Shown: positions 1 through 6,656 of the stretch, piece by piece | Layout: each line of letters begins with the position of its first letter | How positions within the stretch are numbered: position 1 is the first letter of the stretch | From: an uncultured Eubacteriales bacterium | Lineage (GTDB): Bacteria > Bacillota > Clostridia > Oscillospirales > CAG-272 | DNA length: 13,045 nucleotides | Direction: 5' to 3' | NCBI GenBank assembly: GCA_934433485.1 | Contig: CAKRZR010000026.1 | Location: 1 to 13,045, forward strand | Notes under the pieces: generated by a model | The model's input: the letters and a program-made list of their open reading frames with translations, nothing else | Told to the model about the DNA's origin: nothing | Databases searched by the model: none | Program-made: the position numbers and the translations under genes

Positions 1-2
1 GC

Positions 3-254
3 ATCAGGATAAGCCTGCGCTTGAAAAGCCATCGAGCGCAAGCTAAAAATTTTTGTCGTGTGCTTGACATACGGGTGGCGGACGTCGTGAACGTGGCGGT
101 GGAGGATCGCTGCATGGACGAGAACGGATTTCTGGATCTCACCCGCGCGGGACTGGTCTGCTACGCGCACGGACAGTACATGGCAGTCGGCGACGCGATC
201 GGGAAATTCGGGTTCTCGATGAAAAAGGACACGAAAAAAGGCAGGAAGAAATAA
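3..254 (+). CDS. C-terminal fragment of a probable flavin reductase-like domain protein
   Basis: The frame is open from the left edge to a TAA at 252-254, so only the last ~83 codons are visible and the start is outside the window. The stretch VADVVNVAVED, then MDENGFLDL, then YMAVGDAIGKFGFSMKK resembles the end of flavin reductase-like (flavoredoxin type) proteins. These are FMN-binding barrel proteins that end in a beta strand, a short Asp/Gly loop and a G-KFGFS motif. The tail is very Lys-rich (KKDTKKGRKK). The first ~15 visible residues do not look like the family, so the upstream part could be divergent or frameshifted; this cannot be judged here. The gene runs into the terminator at 257-303, convergent with the ABC-F gene. 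The family call rests on motif memory only. Confidence 0.6.
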   Translation: MRISLRLKSHRAQAKNFCRVLDIRVADVVNVAVEDRCMDENGFLDLTRAGLVCYAHGQYMAVGDAIGKFGFSMKKDTKKGRKK

Positions 255-256
255 AG

Positions 257-303
257 AAAACAGGCGACAGCCCGATTTCACTCGGTATATCGCCTGTTTT
301 TTC
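257..303. terminator. Bidirectional intrinsic terminator between convergent genes
   Basis: A perfect 11-bp inverted repeat, AAAACAGGCGA (257-267) and TCGCCTGTTTT (290-300), encloses a smaller CCGA/TCGG stem (272-275/282-285). T residues follow on the plus strand (297-303) and A residues precede it, so either strand gives a G+C stem with a U-run. It sits 2 nt after the stop of the left gene and touches the stop codon of the ABC-F gene, so it can end both transcripts. Confidence 0.85.
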
Positions 304-2269
304 ATTCCTCTCCTTCCGCGTTTGCCGCGAGAAACCGTGTGAGGGATTCCTCCTCCTCGTACAGCTGCATGAGCCGGTCCTCCGCGGTCGTTTTCCGATC
401 GGACAGCTCGGCTGCCTTGTGGTAATCCGTCGCGGCTTCCCCAAACAGCGCGTCGTCGATGTCGCAGATCTCCGTCTCCAGTCCGGCGATCTCCTTTTGG
501 ATCGTTTCCGCGCGCCGCTGTGCCTGCCGCAGCCGTGCCGTCTCCTGCTTTCTGCGGAGGTATTCCTCCTTCTGCGTCAGCGCCTCGTCCGCCTTCTGTT
601 CCCGCGCCGCGTCGCTTTCCTCACCGGGACGACCGCCCTGCGCGATGTATTCGTCGTACGTGCCGTGGAAATCGCGGGACTGCCCCGGTCCTGCCGCCAG
701 ATCGATGAACCGTGTCGCCAGCTTTCTGGTGAAATACCGGTCGTGCGATACGGCGAGGATGGTGCCCTCAAACTGCGTCAGCGCGTCCTCCAACGCCTCG
801 CGGGAGCCGATATCGAGGTGGTTCGTCGGCTCGTCGAGGATGAGCACGTTCATTTTTGACAAAATCAGCTTCGCCAGCGTCAGTCTTGCCCGTTCGCCGC
901 CGGAGAGGATGCGCACCTCTTTTTCGATGTCCTCACCGACAAAGCGAAACAGCGCCAGCGTGTTGCGGATCTCCGTCTGCGTCAGGTGCGGGTACGCGTT
1001 CCACAGCTCGTCGAGCACCGTATTGTCGTCCGAGAGATTCTGGTTTTCCTGGTCGTAGTAGCCGATGGTCACGTTGTAGCCGAACTCGATCTCCCCGGCA
1101 AGCGGCTCCAGCTGTCCGAGTAAGAGCTTGATGAGCGTGGATTTCCCGCAGCCGTTCGGACCCGCGAAAAAGACCCGGTCGTGCTTCTTGATGAGGAACG
1201 ACAGATCCCGGAAGAGGATGTTCGTCCCGAAGCCCATCGTCAGCCCTTTAACGGACAGCACGTCGTTGCCGCTTTCGCCGGAATTTTGCAGCGTAAAATG
1301 GATGCTCTTCGGCAGATTCGCCGGACGCTCCACCTTTTCCATGCGGGCGAGCGCTTTTTCCCGGCTCTCCGCGGCGATGATGTTCCGCTCTCTGTTCCAC
1401 GCGCGCTGCTGCGCGATGTACGCCTCCTGCCGCGCGATCTCCTTTTGCTGATCCTCGTATCGCTTCATCTGCTCGCGCCGCCACTTTTCCTTTTCCGCGA
1501 CGTACTGCGTGTAGCTGCATTTGTACAGCCGCGCGTGCGTGTTCTCGACCTCGAGCGTCTTGTTCGTCACCCGATCGAGGAAATACCGGTCGTGGCTGAC
1601 CACCAAAAACGTCTTTTTGTACGCCGCCAGATGCTCCTCCAGCCACGCCATCGTGTCCGTGTCGAGATGGTTCGTCGGCTCGTCTAAGAGAAGAATATCC
1701 GGCTCACGGGAGAGTAGCCGTGCCAGTGCCAGCCGGGTCCGCTGTCCGCCGCTCAGGGACGATACCGGCAGATGGTGGTATTCCTCGCCGAAGCCCAGCT
1801 TGGAGAGCAGACTCTGGCAACGTGACTTATAATATAACCCTCCGTCCGCGATGAAGCGGTTGTTTAAGGATGTAAACTCTCTTGTCCACTGCGCCAGCTC
1901 CTCCTCCGTGCCGCCGGATTCGAGGGATGCCTGCAGCTGCGTCAGCCGCTTCTCCATCCGACAGAGCTCCGGGAAGATCGCGTACATCTGGCCGAGCACC
2001 GTCTCATCCTGCGGCGAACCGTCGATGGAGAGCACCCGGAACGCATCGTCCTGATGGAGCATGCCCACCGTTTTGTTCTTTCCGATCGTCACCGTGCCAT
2101 CGTCTGCGGGATATTCGCCCACGAGCAGCTTGAATAAGGTCGATTTTCCGCTGCCGTTTACGCCGACGATGCCGAGGTGGTCGCCTTCCTCCAGGGAAAA
2201 CGTGATATTTTCCAAAATTGTGCGGGTTCCGATGCGATACGAAAGCCCGCTTGCGCTCAGTGCAATCAT
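302..2269 (-). CDS. ABC-F family ATPase (ribosome-associated, YdiF-like)
   Basis: A soluble protein of 655 residues with two ABC ATPase domains and no membrane segment, the ABC-F layout. First domain: Walker A GVNGSGKST (~36-44), signature LSGGQ (~172), Walker B ILLLDEPTNHLD (~192-203). Second domain: Walker A GPNGCGKST (~370-378), signature LSGGE (~455), Walker B VLILDEPTNHLD (~475-486). Between them lies a charged helical linker (~249-329), the region that in ABC-F proteins reaches toward P-site tRNA. A Glu/Lys/Arg-rich probable coiled coil closes the protein (~556-644). Family members act on the ribosome in translation; resistance types cannot be told from housekeeping types by sight. I chose ATG 2269 because GAGG lies 5 nt upstream; an in-frame TTG at 2287 lacks a site. 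It lies 71 nt after the TPM gene, probably co-transcribed. Confidence 0.93.
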   Translation of the reverse strand: MIALSASGLSYRIGTRTILENITFSLEEGDHLGIVGVNGSGKSTLFKLLVGEYPADDGTVTIGKNKTVGMLHQDDAFRVLSIDGSPQDETVLGQMYAIFPELCRMEKRLTQLQASLESGGTEEELAQWTREFTSLNNRFIADGGLYYKSRCQSLLSKLGFGEEYHHLPVSSLSGGQRTRLALARLLSREPDILLLDEPTNHLDTDTMAWLEEHLAAYKKTFLVVSHDRYFLDRVTNKTLEVENTHARLYKCSYTQYVAEKEKWRREQMKRYEDQQKEIARQEAYIAQQRAWNRERNIIAAESREKALARMEKVERPANLPKSIHFTLQNSGESGNDVLSVKGLTMGFGTNILFRDLSFLIKKHDRVFFAGPNGCGKSTLIKLLLGQLEPLAGEIEFGYNVTIGYYDQENQNLSDDNTVLDELWNAYPHLTQTEIRNTLALFRFVGEDIEKEVRILSGGERARLTLAKLILSKMNVLILDEPTNHLDIGSREALEDALTQFEGTILAVSHDRYFTRKLATRFIDLAAGPGQSRDFHGTYDEYIAQGGRPGEESDAAREQKADEALTQKEEYLRRKQETARLRQAQRRAETIQKEIAGLETEICDIDDALFGEAATDYHKAAELSDRKTTAEDRLMQLYEEEESLTRFLAANAEGEE

Positions 2270-2291
2270 ATAATCCTCAATATCCAAAATC

Positions 2292-2323
2292 GCTGGGGAA
2301 ACCTGCCGTGAAGTCTCCCCAGC
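2292..2323 (-). promoter_or_regulatory. Hairpin in the TPM / ABC-F intergenic gap
   Basis: A perfect 8-bp inverted repeat GCTGGGGA/TCCCCAGC with a 16-nt loop lies in the 71-nt gap. Read on the minus strand it is followed by GATTTTGG, too short a T-run for a good terminator. It may be a weak attenuator or RNA-processing site that lowers ABC-F expression relative to the TPM gene. Function is inferred. Confidence 0.4.
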
Positions 2324-2340
2324 TTCTGTCCGATGTCTGT

Positions 2341-3528
2341 TTATTGATACGGGTCGTAGTCCCGCGGATTGCGGCGCGTCCGGCTCTGTCCGCCGACAGC
2401 ATTGGACTGCCCGTTCCCGCGATATTGCCCGTTCTGCCGTCCGGAGCCGTGATACTGCCCCTGTGGCTGGTATTCCGCGTACGGATCGTTCGCGTTTGCG
2501 TAATTGTCCGCGTACGGATCGTTCCGATAGGGATTCCTGCCGGATTGTCCGGAGTTCCGCTGTCCGTTATATTGCCCGGACGGTCTCTGCCCGGAGCCGC
2601 GCCGGTTGTTGTACTGTCCGTTGCCGCGCGGCTGTCCGCCATGATCGCCGTAGCCATAGCCGTCGTCGTAGCCGTAGCCATCGCTGTCGCTGTAATACGG
2701 CTGCTGCCGCCGCTGCGGGTTCTGGCGCTGCTGTCCCGGACGCTTTTGCCCGTAAAGCCGCTCGTCGTAGTTGTTTCCGAACGCGTAGCGCGGCGCGTCG
2801 TGCTTACGCAGAATGTATGTGCGGAAAATCGACATCGCCGTGTCGTTGAAGAGCGCCGCGACAAAGAGACCGCCCACCGCCAATGCCGCGATGAGGATCA
2901 GCCAAAGGATCACCTTGAAAAAGATCCCGATCCCGCGCACAAATCCGCTCTGCTTGGTCACCGGATTGCCGTCCGCGTCCGTTTCCGCCGCCGTATCCGC
3001 TGTGGATTCCGCGTCTCCGCCGACCGTCGTGCCCGTCGCCGCCAGATTTGCCGTCATGAACTCGTCGAGCTTCAGAATCGTTTTCATCACACCGCGATCC
3101 GTGTTCCCGGCGTCAAAATCCTCCTCCAGATAGTTCGAGAGGATGTCCTTCAGCACCTCGTCCGTCACAATTTTGTCGATGTCCACGCTCTGGACGGCAA
3201 AATAATTCTTGCTGCCCCGGTCGATCACCAGCAATACGCCGTCGCTCATGTTCCAGTCCGTGAACACGTTGCGCGCGTAGGACGCTATGTCCTCGTCCCC
3301 GACCGAATCCACAATGCAGATTCCGATCCGGGCGTTCCGCGTCGCGTACAGCTTTTCATTCGCCGTGACCAGGGCGTCCTTTGTCGTCGTGGACAGTACC
3401 CCGCTCTCGTCCGATATGTAGTCCACCGGCTGCGGATACGCCGCAAATACCGGGAAAATCAAAAGAACCGTCAAAAGCAGCGCGAGAATGGTGATTCCCA
3501 GGCACCGCTTCGCTGTAGTTTGTACCAT
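2341..3528 (-). CDS. TPM-domain membrane-anchored protein with a low-complexity Q/G/N/Y tail
   Basis: A protein of 395 residues. Residues 9-30 form an N-terminal hydrophobic segment ending FPVFAA, a likely signal peptide. Residues ~33-165 match the TPM fold (TLP18.3, Psb32, MOLO-1; bacterial YgcG-like): YISDESGVLS near the start, then RIGICIVDSVGDEDIASYARNVF and DGVLLVIDRGSKNYF. A Thr/Ala/Asp linker leads to one membrane helix (~203-227), and residues ~250-395 are rich in Gln, Gly, Asn, Tyr and Arg with NDPYA and GQY repeats. The likely topology is TPM domain outside, tail inside the cell. A plant TPM protein has phosphatase activity; the role here is unknown. ATG 3528 follows AAAGGAGG at 7-nt spacing. 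The telA gene lies upstream on the same strand, separated by 331 nt of repeats. Confidence 0.82.
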   Translation of the reverse strand: MVQTTAKRCLGITILALLLTVLLIFPVFAAYPQPVDYISDESGVLSTTTKDALVTANEKLYATRNARIGICIVDSVGDEDIASYARNVFTDWNMSDGVLLVIDRGSKNYFAVQSVDIDKIVTDEVLKDILSNYLEEDFDAGNTDRGVMKTILKLDEFMTANLAATGTTVGGDAESTADTAAETDADGNPVTKQSGFVRGIGIFFKVILWLILIAALAVGGLFVAALFNDTAMSIFRTYILRKHDAPRYAFGNNYDERLYGQKRPGQQRQNPQRRQQPYYSDSDGYGYDDGYGYGDHGGQPRGNGQYNNRRGSGQRPSGQYNGQRNSGQSGRNPYRNDPYADNYANANDPYAEYQPQGQYHGSGRQNGQYRGNGQSNAVGGQSRTRRNPRDYDPYQ

Positions 3529-3664
3529 TTTATATCCTCCTTTGGTGAGAAAGGAATTGATTCATATGTGAATTACCCCACATCGGGTGAAAGGGTTGAG
3601 CAAACGAAAACCATCAAACGCAGGAAACAAAGCCCGAAAGGAACCAAATTGGTGCGCAATCAGC

Positions 3665-3759
3665 CTGGGAAACCTCTGATTTAAGGTTATTTTTGCAATA
3701 AAAGCCCTTATATTTAAGCCTTTTATCGCAAAAATCCGAATTATTCAGAGGTTCCCTAG
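3665..3759. repeat. 95-nt imperfect palindrome (MITE-like hairpin element)
   Basis: Two arms of about 47 nt are near-perfect inverted copies with almost no loop. The outer ends read GGGAAACCTCTGA (3667-3679) and TCAGAGGTTCCC (3745-3756); the inner parts include TTTTTGCAATAAAAG opposite CTTTTATCGCAAAAA. It is A+T-rich, unlike the surrounding genes. The inverted ends and lack of coding fit a miniature inverted-repeat element or a REP-like hairpin. No clear target duplication is visible. Its right end abuts repeat A. The rest of the 3529-3859 gap holds the TPM ribosome binding site and an ATTCA/TGAAT interrupted palindrome (3560-3573), with nothing coding. Confidence 0.65.
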
Positions 3760-3851
3760 CACAAACCAAATCCATCCCCTTTTTCATAAAAGTTTTGCCA
3801 GGCTTTTTCAAAAGCCGCGTTCCCCTCGTTCCCCTCGTTCCCCGTTCCCCT
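3759..3851 (+). repeat. Dispersed intergenic repeat, copy A
   Basis: It reads GCACAAAC (3759-3766), CATAAAAGTTTTG (3785-3797), a GGCTTTT-TC-AAAAGCC hairpin (3801-3816), then GCG and about 3.8 tandem copies of the 9-mer CGTTCCCCT (3818-3851). The same blocks in the same order occur inverted at 6180-6288 (copy B), and the CATAAAGTTTTTG block recurs at 12995-13007. It lies 8 nt beyond the telA stop. On the minus strand the hairpin is followed by TGGCAAAACTTTT, so it could end telA transcripts only weakly. Confidence 0.65.
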
Positions 3852-3859
3852 CCGGTAGG

Positions 3860-5053
3860 TCAGCCGCGTATGCCAATCAGCTTCGATTTGAGTTCGGCTT
3901 CGATGCGGTTCAGCTCCGCTTCGGCGACAATGCGCTTTTCGCGCCCTTCCTTTTGGATCGCCGCGACATCGTCGAGAGTCGCGATCAGCTCGGCGTTCGT
4001 GTTCGTCAGGGTCTCAATGTCCACAATGCCGCGCTCCGACTCACGGGTAATGTCCACCGTCGCCTGATGCAGCGCCGCCGCGTTCTTTTTGAGCAGCTCG
4101 TTCGTCATATCCGTGACCGCCCGCTGCGCTTCCATCGCCTGACGGGAGTGCTCGATGCCCATCGCGATCACCATCTGGCTCTTCCACAGGGGGAGCGTGT
4201 TCATGATGACCGTCTGGATCTTCTCCGTCATCATCGTGTCGTTGTTCTGCACGAGCCGGATCTGCGGCGCCATCTGGATGGACACCATCCGCGTCAGCTC
4301 AAGGTCGTGGATCTTCCGCTCGAACCGGACACACTGCTCCGCGAAATCGTTCGCCGCCTGCGCATCCTCCGGGAGCCCGCTCTTCTGCGCCTTTTCCTGC
4401 AGCGCGACCAGGGTGACCTCCCGCTCGTGCGCCAGCTTCTTTTTGCCCGCCAGGATGTACATCGACAGCTCCTTGAAGTACGTCATGTTGACCTCGTACA
4501 GGTTGTCGAACATCGCGATGTCCTTGAGCAGCGTGATCTGGTGGTTCTGCAGGATCCCGGAGATCTCGTTTACGCTGTCCTCCACCTTGTCGTACTTCAC
4601 CTTCAGGTTTTCGAGCTTGCGCTTCGTATTCTTGAAGATGCCGAGGAAGCCCTTATCCGATTCGTCCGCCTCCGCGTTCATGTCCTTGAGCTGCCCGATG
4701 AGGTTCGTGATCATCGTGCCGACCTCGCTGAAGTCCTTGTTGCGCACGCCGTTTAACGCCGTGTCGGAGAAATCCGCGATCTTCTTTTGCGCGGATGCAC
4801 CGAAGCCGAGGATCGTCGTGGAGTCCGTGATGTCGATCTTCTGGGAAAAGTCGTCGATCATCTTGCGCTCCTCCGGCGTGAAGTTCGCTTCATCCAGCGC
4901 GTCCGCCACGGGAGCTGCCTTTTTTTCCTCCGCAGGTGCGGACAACGTGACATTCGGCGCGGCGGGTGCTTCGGTGGGAGCCTGCGCGGCGGCTGCGGAG
5001 CCCATCGGATCGAGGGTCAGCTCGATTTTCGGCGTGTTTTCATTGTTTGTCAT
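3860..5053 (-). CDS. telA: TelA-family (toxic anion resistance) protein
   Basis: A protein of 397 residues, the usual size of the TelA/KlaA/YaaN family. An Ala/Pro-rich disordered start (~1-50) is followed by an almost entirely helical body. Family-like stretches include MIDDFSQKIDITDSTTILGFG, GFLGIFKNTKRKLENLKVKY and the conserved back part QIRLVQNNDTMMTEKIQTVI with PLWKSQM, then a helical end. No signal peptide or membrane helix is seen, so it is probably cytoplasmic at the membrane. The family was named for tellurite resistance on plasmids; chromosomal members are linked with envelope and antimicrobial stress, mechanism unknown. ATG 5053 has GAGG 8 nt upstream, lying in the 15-nt gap after the membrane-protein gene, so the two are surely one transcript. 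Confidence 0.92.
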   Translation of the reverse strand: MTNNENTPKIELTLDPMGSAAAAQAPTEAPAAPNVTLSAPAEEKKAAPVADALDEANFTPEERKMIDDFSQKIDITDSTTILGFGASAQKKIADFSDTALNGVRNKDFSEVGTMITNLIGQLKDMNAEADESDKGFLGIFKNTKRKLENLKVKYDKVEDSVNEISGILQNHQITLLKDIAMFDNLYEVNMTYFKELSMYILAGKKKLAHEREVTLVALQEKAQKSGLPEDAQAANDFAEQCVRFERKIHDLELTRMVSIQMAPQIRLVQNNDTMMTEKIQTVIMNTLPLWKSQMVIAMGIEHSRQAMEAQRAVTDMTNELLKKNAAALHQATVDITRESERGIVDIETLTNTNAELIATLDDVAAIQKEGREKRIVAEAELNRIEAELKSKLIGIRG

Positions 5054-5068
5054 ATTCTATACCTCGTA

Positions 5069-6073
5069 TCATGCACGATTTTCATCGGAATTTGCGTTGT
5101 CGTTGCAGTCCCTGCAGTCCCTGTAGTCGTCGCTTCCGGAGCTTGTACTGTCGGTGTCAACGTTTGCCTCCGTGCTGCCGCCATTTTCGGCTTGCGTTTT
5201 CGCGAGCGCTTTCTGCTCCTTTTTCTTCTTTTCCTCTTCCGCCGGCGAATAGGGCGGCTGATACGGGCAGAGCAGTCCGGGCAGGCGGAGTACGCGGCAG
5301 GTCGCGAGCACACCGACGGTAAACAGCGCGGCGCACCAGAACGGATCGGGCGCGAAATCGGGGGTCAGAGCTCCGCCGGTCAGAGAGAGCATGGCATGGG
5401 CAAGACCGACGGCGGTACACACAGTCGCTGCGGCGCCGTTTGCAAAGGCGTAAAAGGACGCGGTCGCGTAGCCGGTGCCGATGCGGTCGCGGGATTCGGT
5501 GAGGAAGAAAAAGAGCATACCGATGGTGGCGATCGTCTCCAGATGGCGGGACGGTGCGTTGAGCGGCAGAGTCGCGCGGAAGTATTGATAGAACAGCTGC
5601 ACGATGGCGGATACGGCGCCGCCGAACGCGAGCCAGATAGCGGCAGGCGCGGTTCTCTCCGGCGCGAGACCGTTGCAGAGCAGATACGCGGCGGGCAGCA
5701 CGAGCAGTATGGTCGCGGCGATCTCCAGCTTGCCGGGGGAATCAAAGGCGAGTGTGCCGCGCACCGCGGAGAGGAGAAACAGCACGCCCGCGAGCAGAGC
5801 GGCAAAGGTTTCCGCGCGACCGTTTTTCGGCGCGGCGTTCAGGGAGACGCGTTTCCGTGCGCTGCCCCACAGGATCACGGCGCAGAAAAGACCCACGGCG
5901 AGCAGGGCGCACGCGGCGGCAAACAGCGCGGATCCGGTCTTGAAATACGCGATGTCCGTGTCGTAGGCGAATCGATATGCGAAAAAGAGTGTCAGACCCG
6001 CGGGAATCCCACAAAGCGCACCAAACCGCCACTTCGTCCATCCCGCAAGCCGCCGCTCCGTCTGGTTGTCCAT
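5069..6073 (-). CDS. Uncharacterised polytopic membrane protein in operon with telA
   Basis: A protein of 334 residues that I do not recognise. About eight hydrophobic segments are visible, near residues 18-36, 46-69, 88-105, 116-134, 143-164, 178-192, 203-228 and 244-268. Between them are short loops with a few Arg/Lys. After residue 270 comes a soluble tail of about 65 residues: a Pro/Tyr turn, a charged AEEEKKKKEQKALAK helix, then a Ser/Asp/Asn-rich acidic end with a doubled RDC motif from a 9-bp tandem repeat (5105-5122). I chose ATG 6073 because GGAGG lies 7 nt upstream and a good promoter sits 37 nt away; the frame is open further upstream only through repeat DNA. In other Firmicutes XpaC often occupies this place next to TelA, but this protein is not XpaC-like. 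A membrane partner or sensor for TelA is inference. Confidence 0.8.
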   Translation of the reverse strand: MDNQTERRLAGWTKWRFGALCGIPAGLTLFFAYRFAYDTDIAYFKTGSALFAAACALLAVGLFCAVILWGSARKRVSLNAAPKNGRAETFAALLAGVLFLLSAVRGTLAFDSPGKLEIAATILLVLPAAYLLCNGLAPERTAPAAIWLAFGGAVSAIVQLFYQYFRATLPLNAPSRHLETIATIGMLFFFLTESRDRIGTGYATASFYAFANGAAATVCTAVGLAHAMLSLTGGALTPDFAPDPFWCAALFTVGVLATCRVLRLPGLLCPYQPPYSPAEEEKKKKEQKALAKTQAENGGSTEANVDTDSTSSGSDDYRDCRDCNDNANSDENRA

Positions 6074-6109
6074 AAACCGACCTCCGGCTTTTCTATATTC
6101 TACCTTAAT

Positions 6110-6138
6110 ATAATACCACAACACGTCCCGATATGCAA
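6110..6138 (-). promoter_or_regulatory. SigA-type promoter for the membrane protein-telA unit
   Basis: On the minus strand: TTGCAT (-35, 6133-6138), a 17-nt spacer, then TATTAT (-10, 6110-6115). A TGG immediately precedes the -10 and makes it an extended -10. Transcription would start near 6103, giving a leader of about 30 nt that contains the GGAGG at 6081-6085. Confidence 0.7.
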
Positions 6139-6179
6139 GAGGAAATCCCTCGTTTTCATGGAATTTTAAGGTTTTTATG

Positions 6180-6288
6180 GGAGCGGGGGACGGGGAACGA
6201 GGGGAACGCGGCTTTTTGAGAACGAACTTGTTCGTTCCAGCCTGTGCAAAAACTTTTATGAAAGGGGGATGGTGGATATAGTTTGTGC
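6180..6288 (-). repeat. Dispersed intergenic repeat, copy B (inverted relative to copy A)
   Basis: Read on the minus strand it gives GCACAAAC, CATAAAAGTTTTTG, AGGCT, TCAAAAAGCC, GCGTTCCCCTCGTTCCCC, the same order as copy A. It differs by an 18-nt palindrome at 6220-6237 (GAACGAAC-TT-GTTCGTTC) inserted in the loop of the GGCTTTT/AAAAGCC hairpin. It lies upstream of the promoter at 6110-6138, so copies A and B enclose the two-gene telA unit. Confidence 0.65.
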
Positions 6289-6312
6289 AAGTCCAGGTGT
6301 GCACACATTTGC

Positions 6313-6383
6313 TTTCGTCCACACTGACTTTCGTCCACACTGATTTTCGTCCACACTGACTTTTGTCCACACTGACTTTCGTC
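6313..6383. repeat. 16-bp tandem repeat array, 4.4 copies
   Basis: The unit TTTCGTCCACACTGAC repeats with an exact 16-nt period at 6313, 6329, 6345 and 6361, each copy with at most one substitution, then a partial copy at 6377-6383. The end ACTGACTTTCGTCAGT forms a small hairpin. The period is not a multiple of three and the open minus-strand frame across it has no start support, so it is not coding. Confidence 0.85.
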
Positions 6384-6472
6384 AGTGAGCCGACGGGTAT
6401 TGTTTGAGATGCATTAGTGGTGGAAACAGTGCTTTTTCGTGGTATGGCTGGCTGTTTTGGGACAGCTATTTG

Positions 6473-6513
6473 CCTCCATCACCGAGGGAGGGGGATCACG
6501 CAGTGGTGGAAGG
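6473..6513. repeat. Hairpin resembling a Clostridia dispersed repeat
   Basis: CCTCCATCAC (6473-6482) pairs with GTGGTGGAAGG (6503-6513) over ten positions with one mismatch, and the loop carries GAGGGAGGGGG. Its style resembles short hairpin repeats with CTCCCTC-like blocks common between genes of gut Clostridia; that comparison is from memory. The rest of 6384-6616 shows no gene, RNA or promoter I can support. Confidence 0.4.
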
Positions 6514-6621
6514 CGTTGAAAACAGGGGAATAGGGCTTTATGGCGGTTTCCCATACGGCATATTGCACAACTTGCCGTTCCATATCCACCGATATTTCTC
6601 CTTTTTCCATTGGATTTTGAC

Positions 6622-6650
6622 TTGATTTCTCTTGGAAAGTATGGTACAAT
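6622..6650 (+). promoter_or_regulatory. SigA-type promoter of the S10 operon
   Basis: TTGATT (-35, 6622-6627), a 17-nt spacer, and TACAAT (-10, 6645-6650), preceded by TGG for an extended -10. The expected transcription start is near 6657. It is the only good promoter seen upstream of rpsJ and leaves an untranslated leader of about 450 nt. Confidence 0.75.
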
Positions 6651-6656
6651 AGTATC

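Noticed and set aside
2218..3684. 488-codon plus-strand frame opposite the TPM gene
   Set aside because: It is antisense to a gene with signal peptide, TPM motifs and a good ribosome binding site; its product is a Val/Arg-rich shadow with no family likeness.
4787..6169. 460-codon plus-strand frame opposite the telA and membrane-protein genes
   Set aside because: Shadow of G+C-rich codons; composition Gly/Arg/Glu-rich, no ribosome binding site, spans two real genes and their junction.
6074..6370. 99-codon N-terminal extension of the membrane protein
   Set aside because: It would translate repeat B and the 16-bp tandem array through the promoter; ATG 6073 has GGAGG and starts a normal membrane protein.
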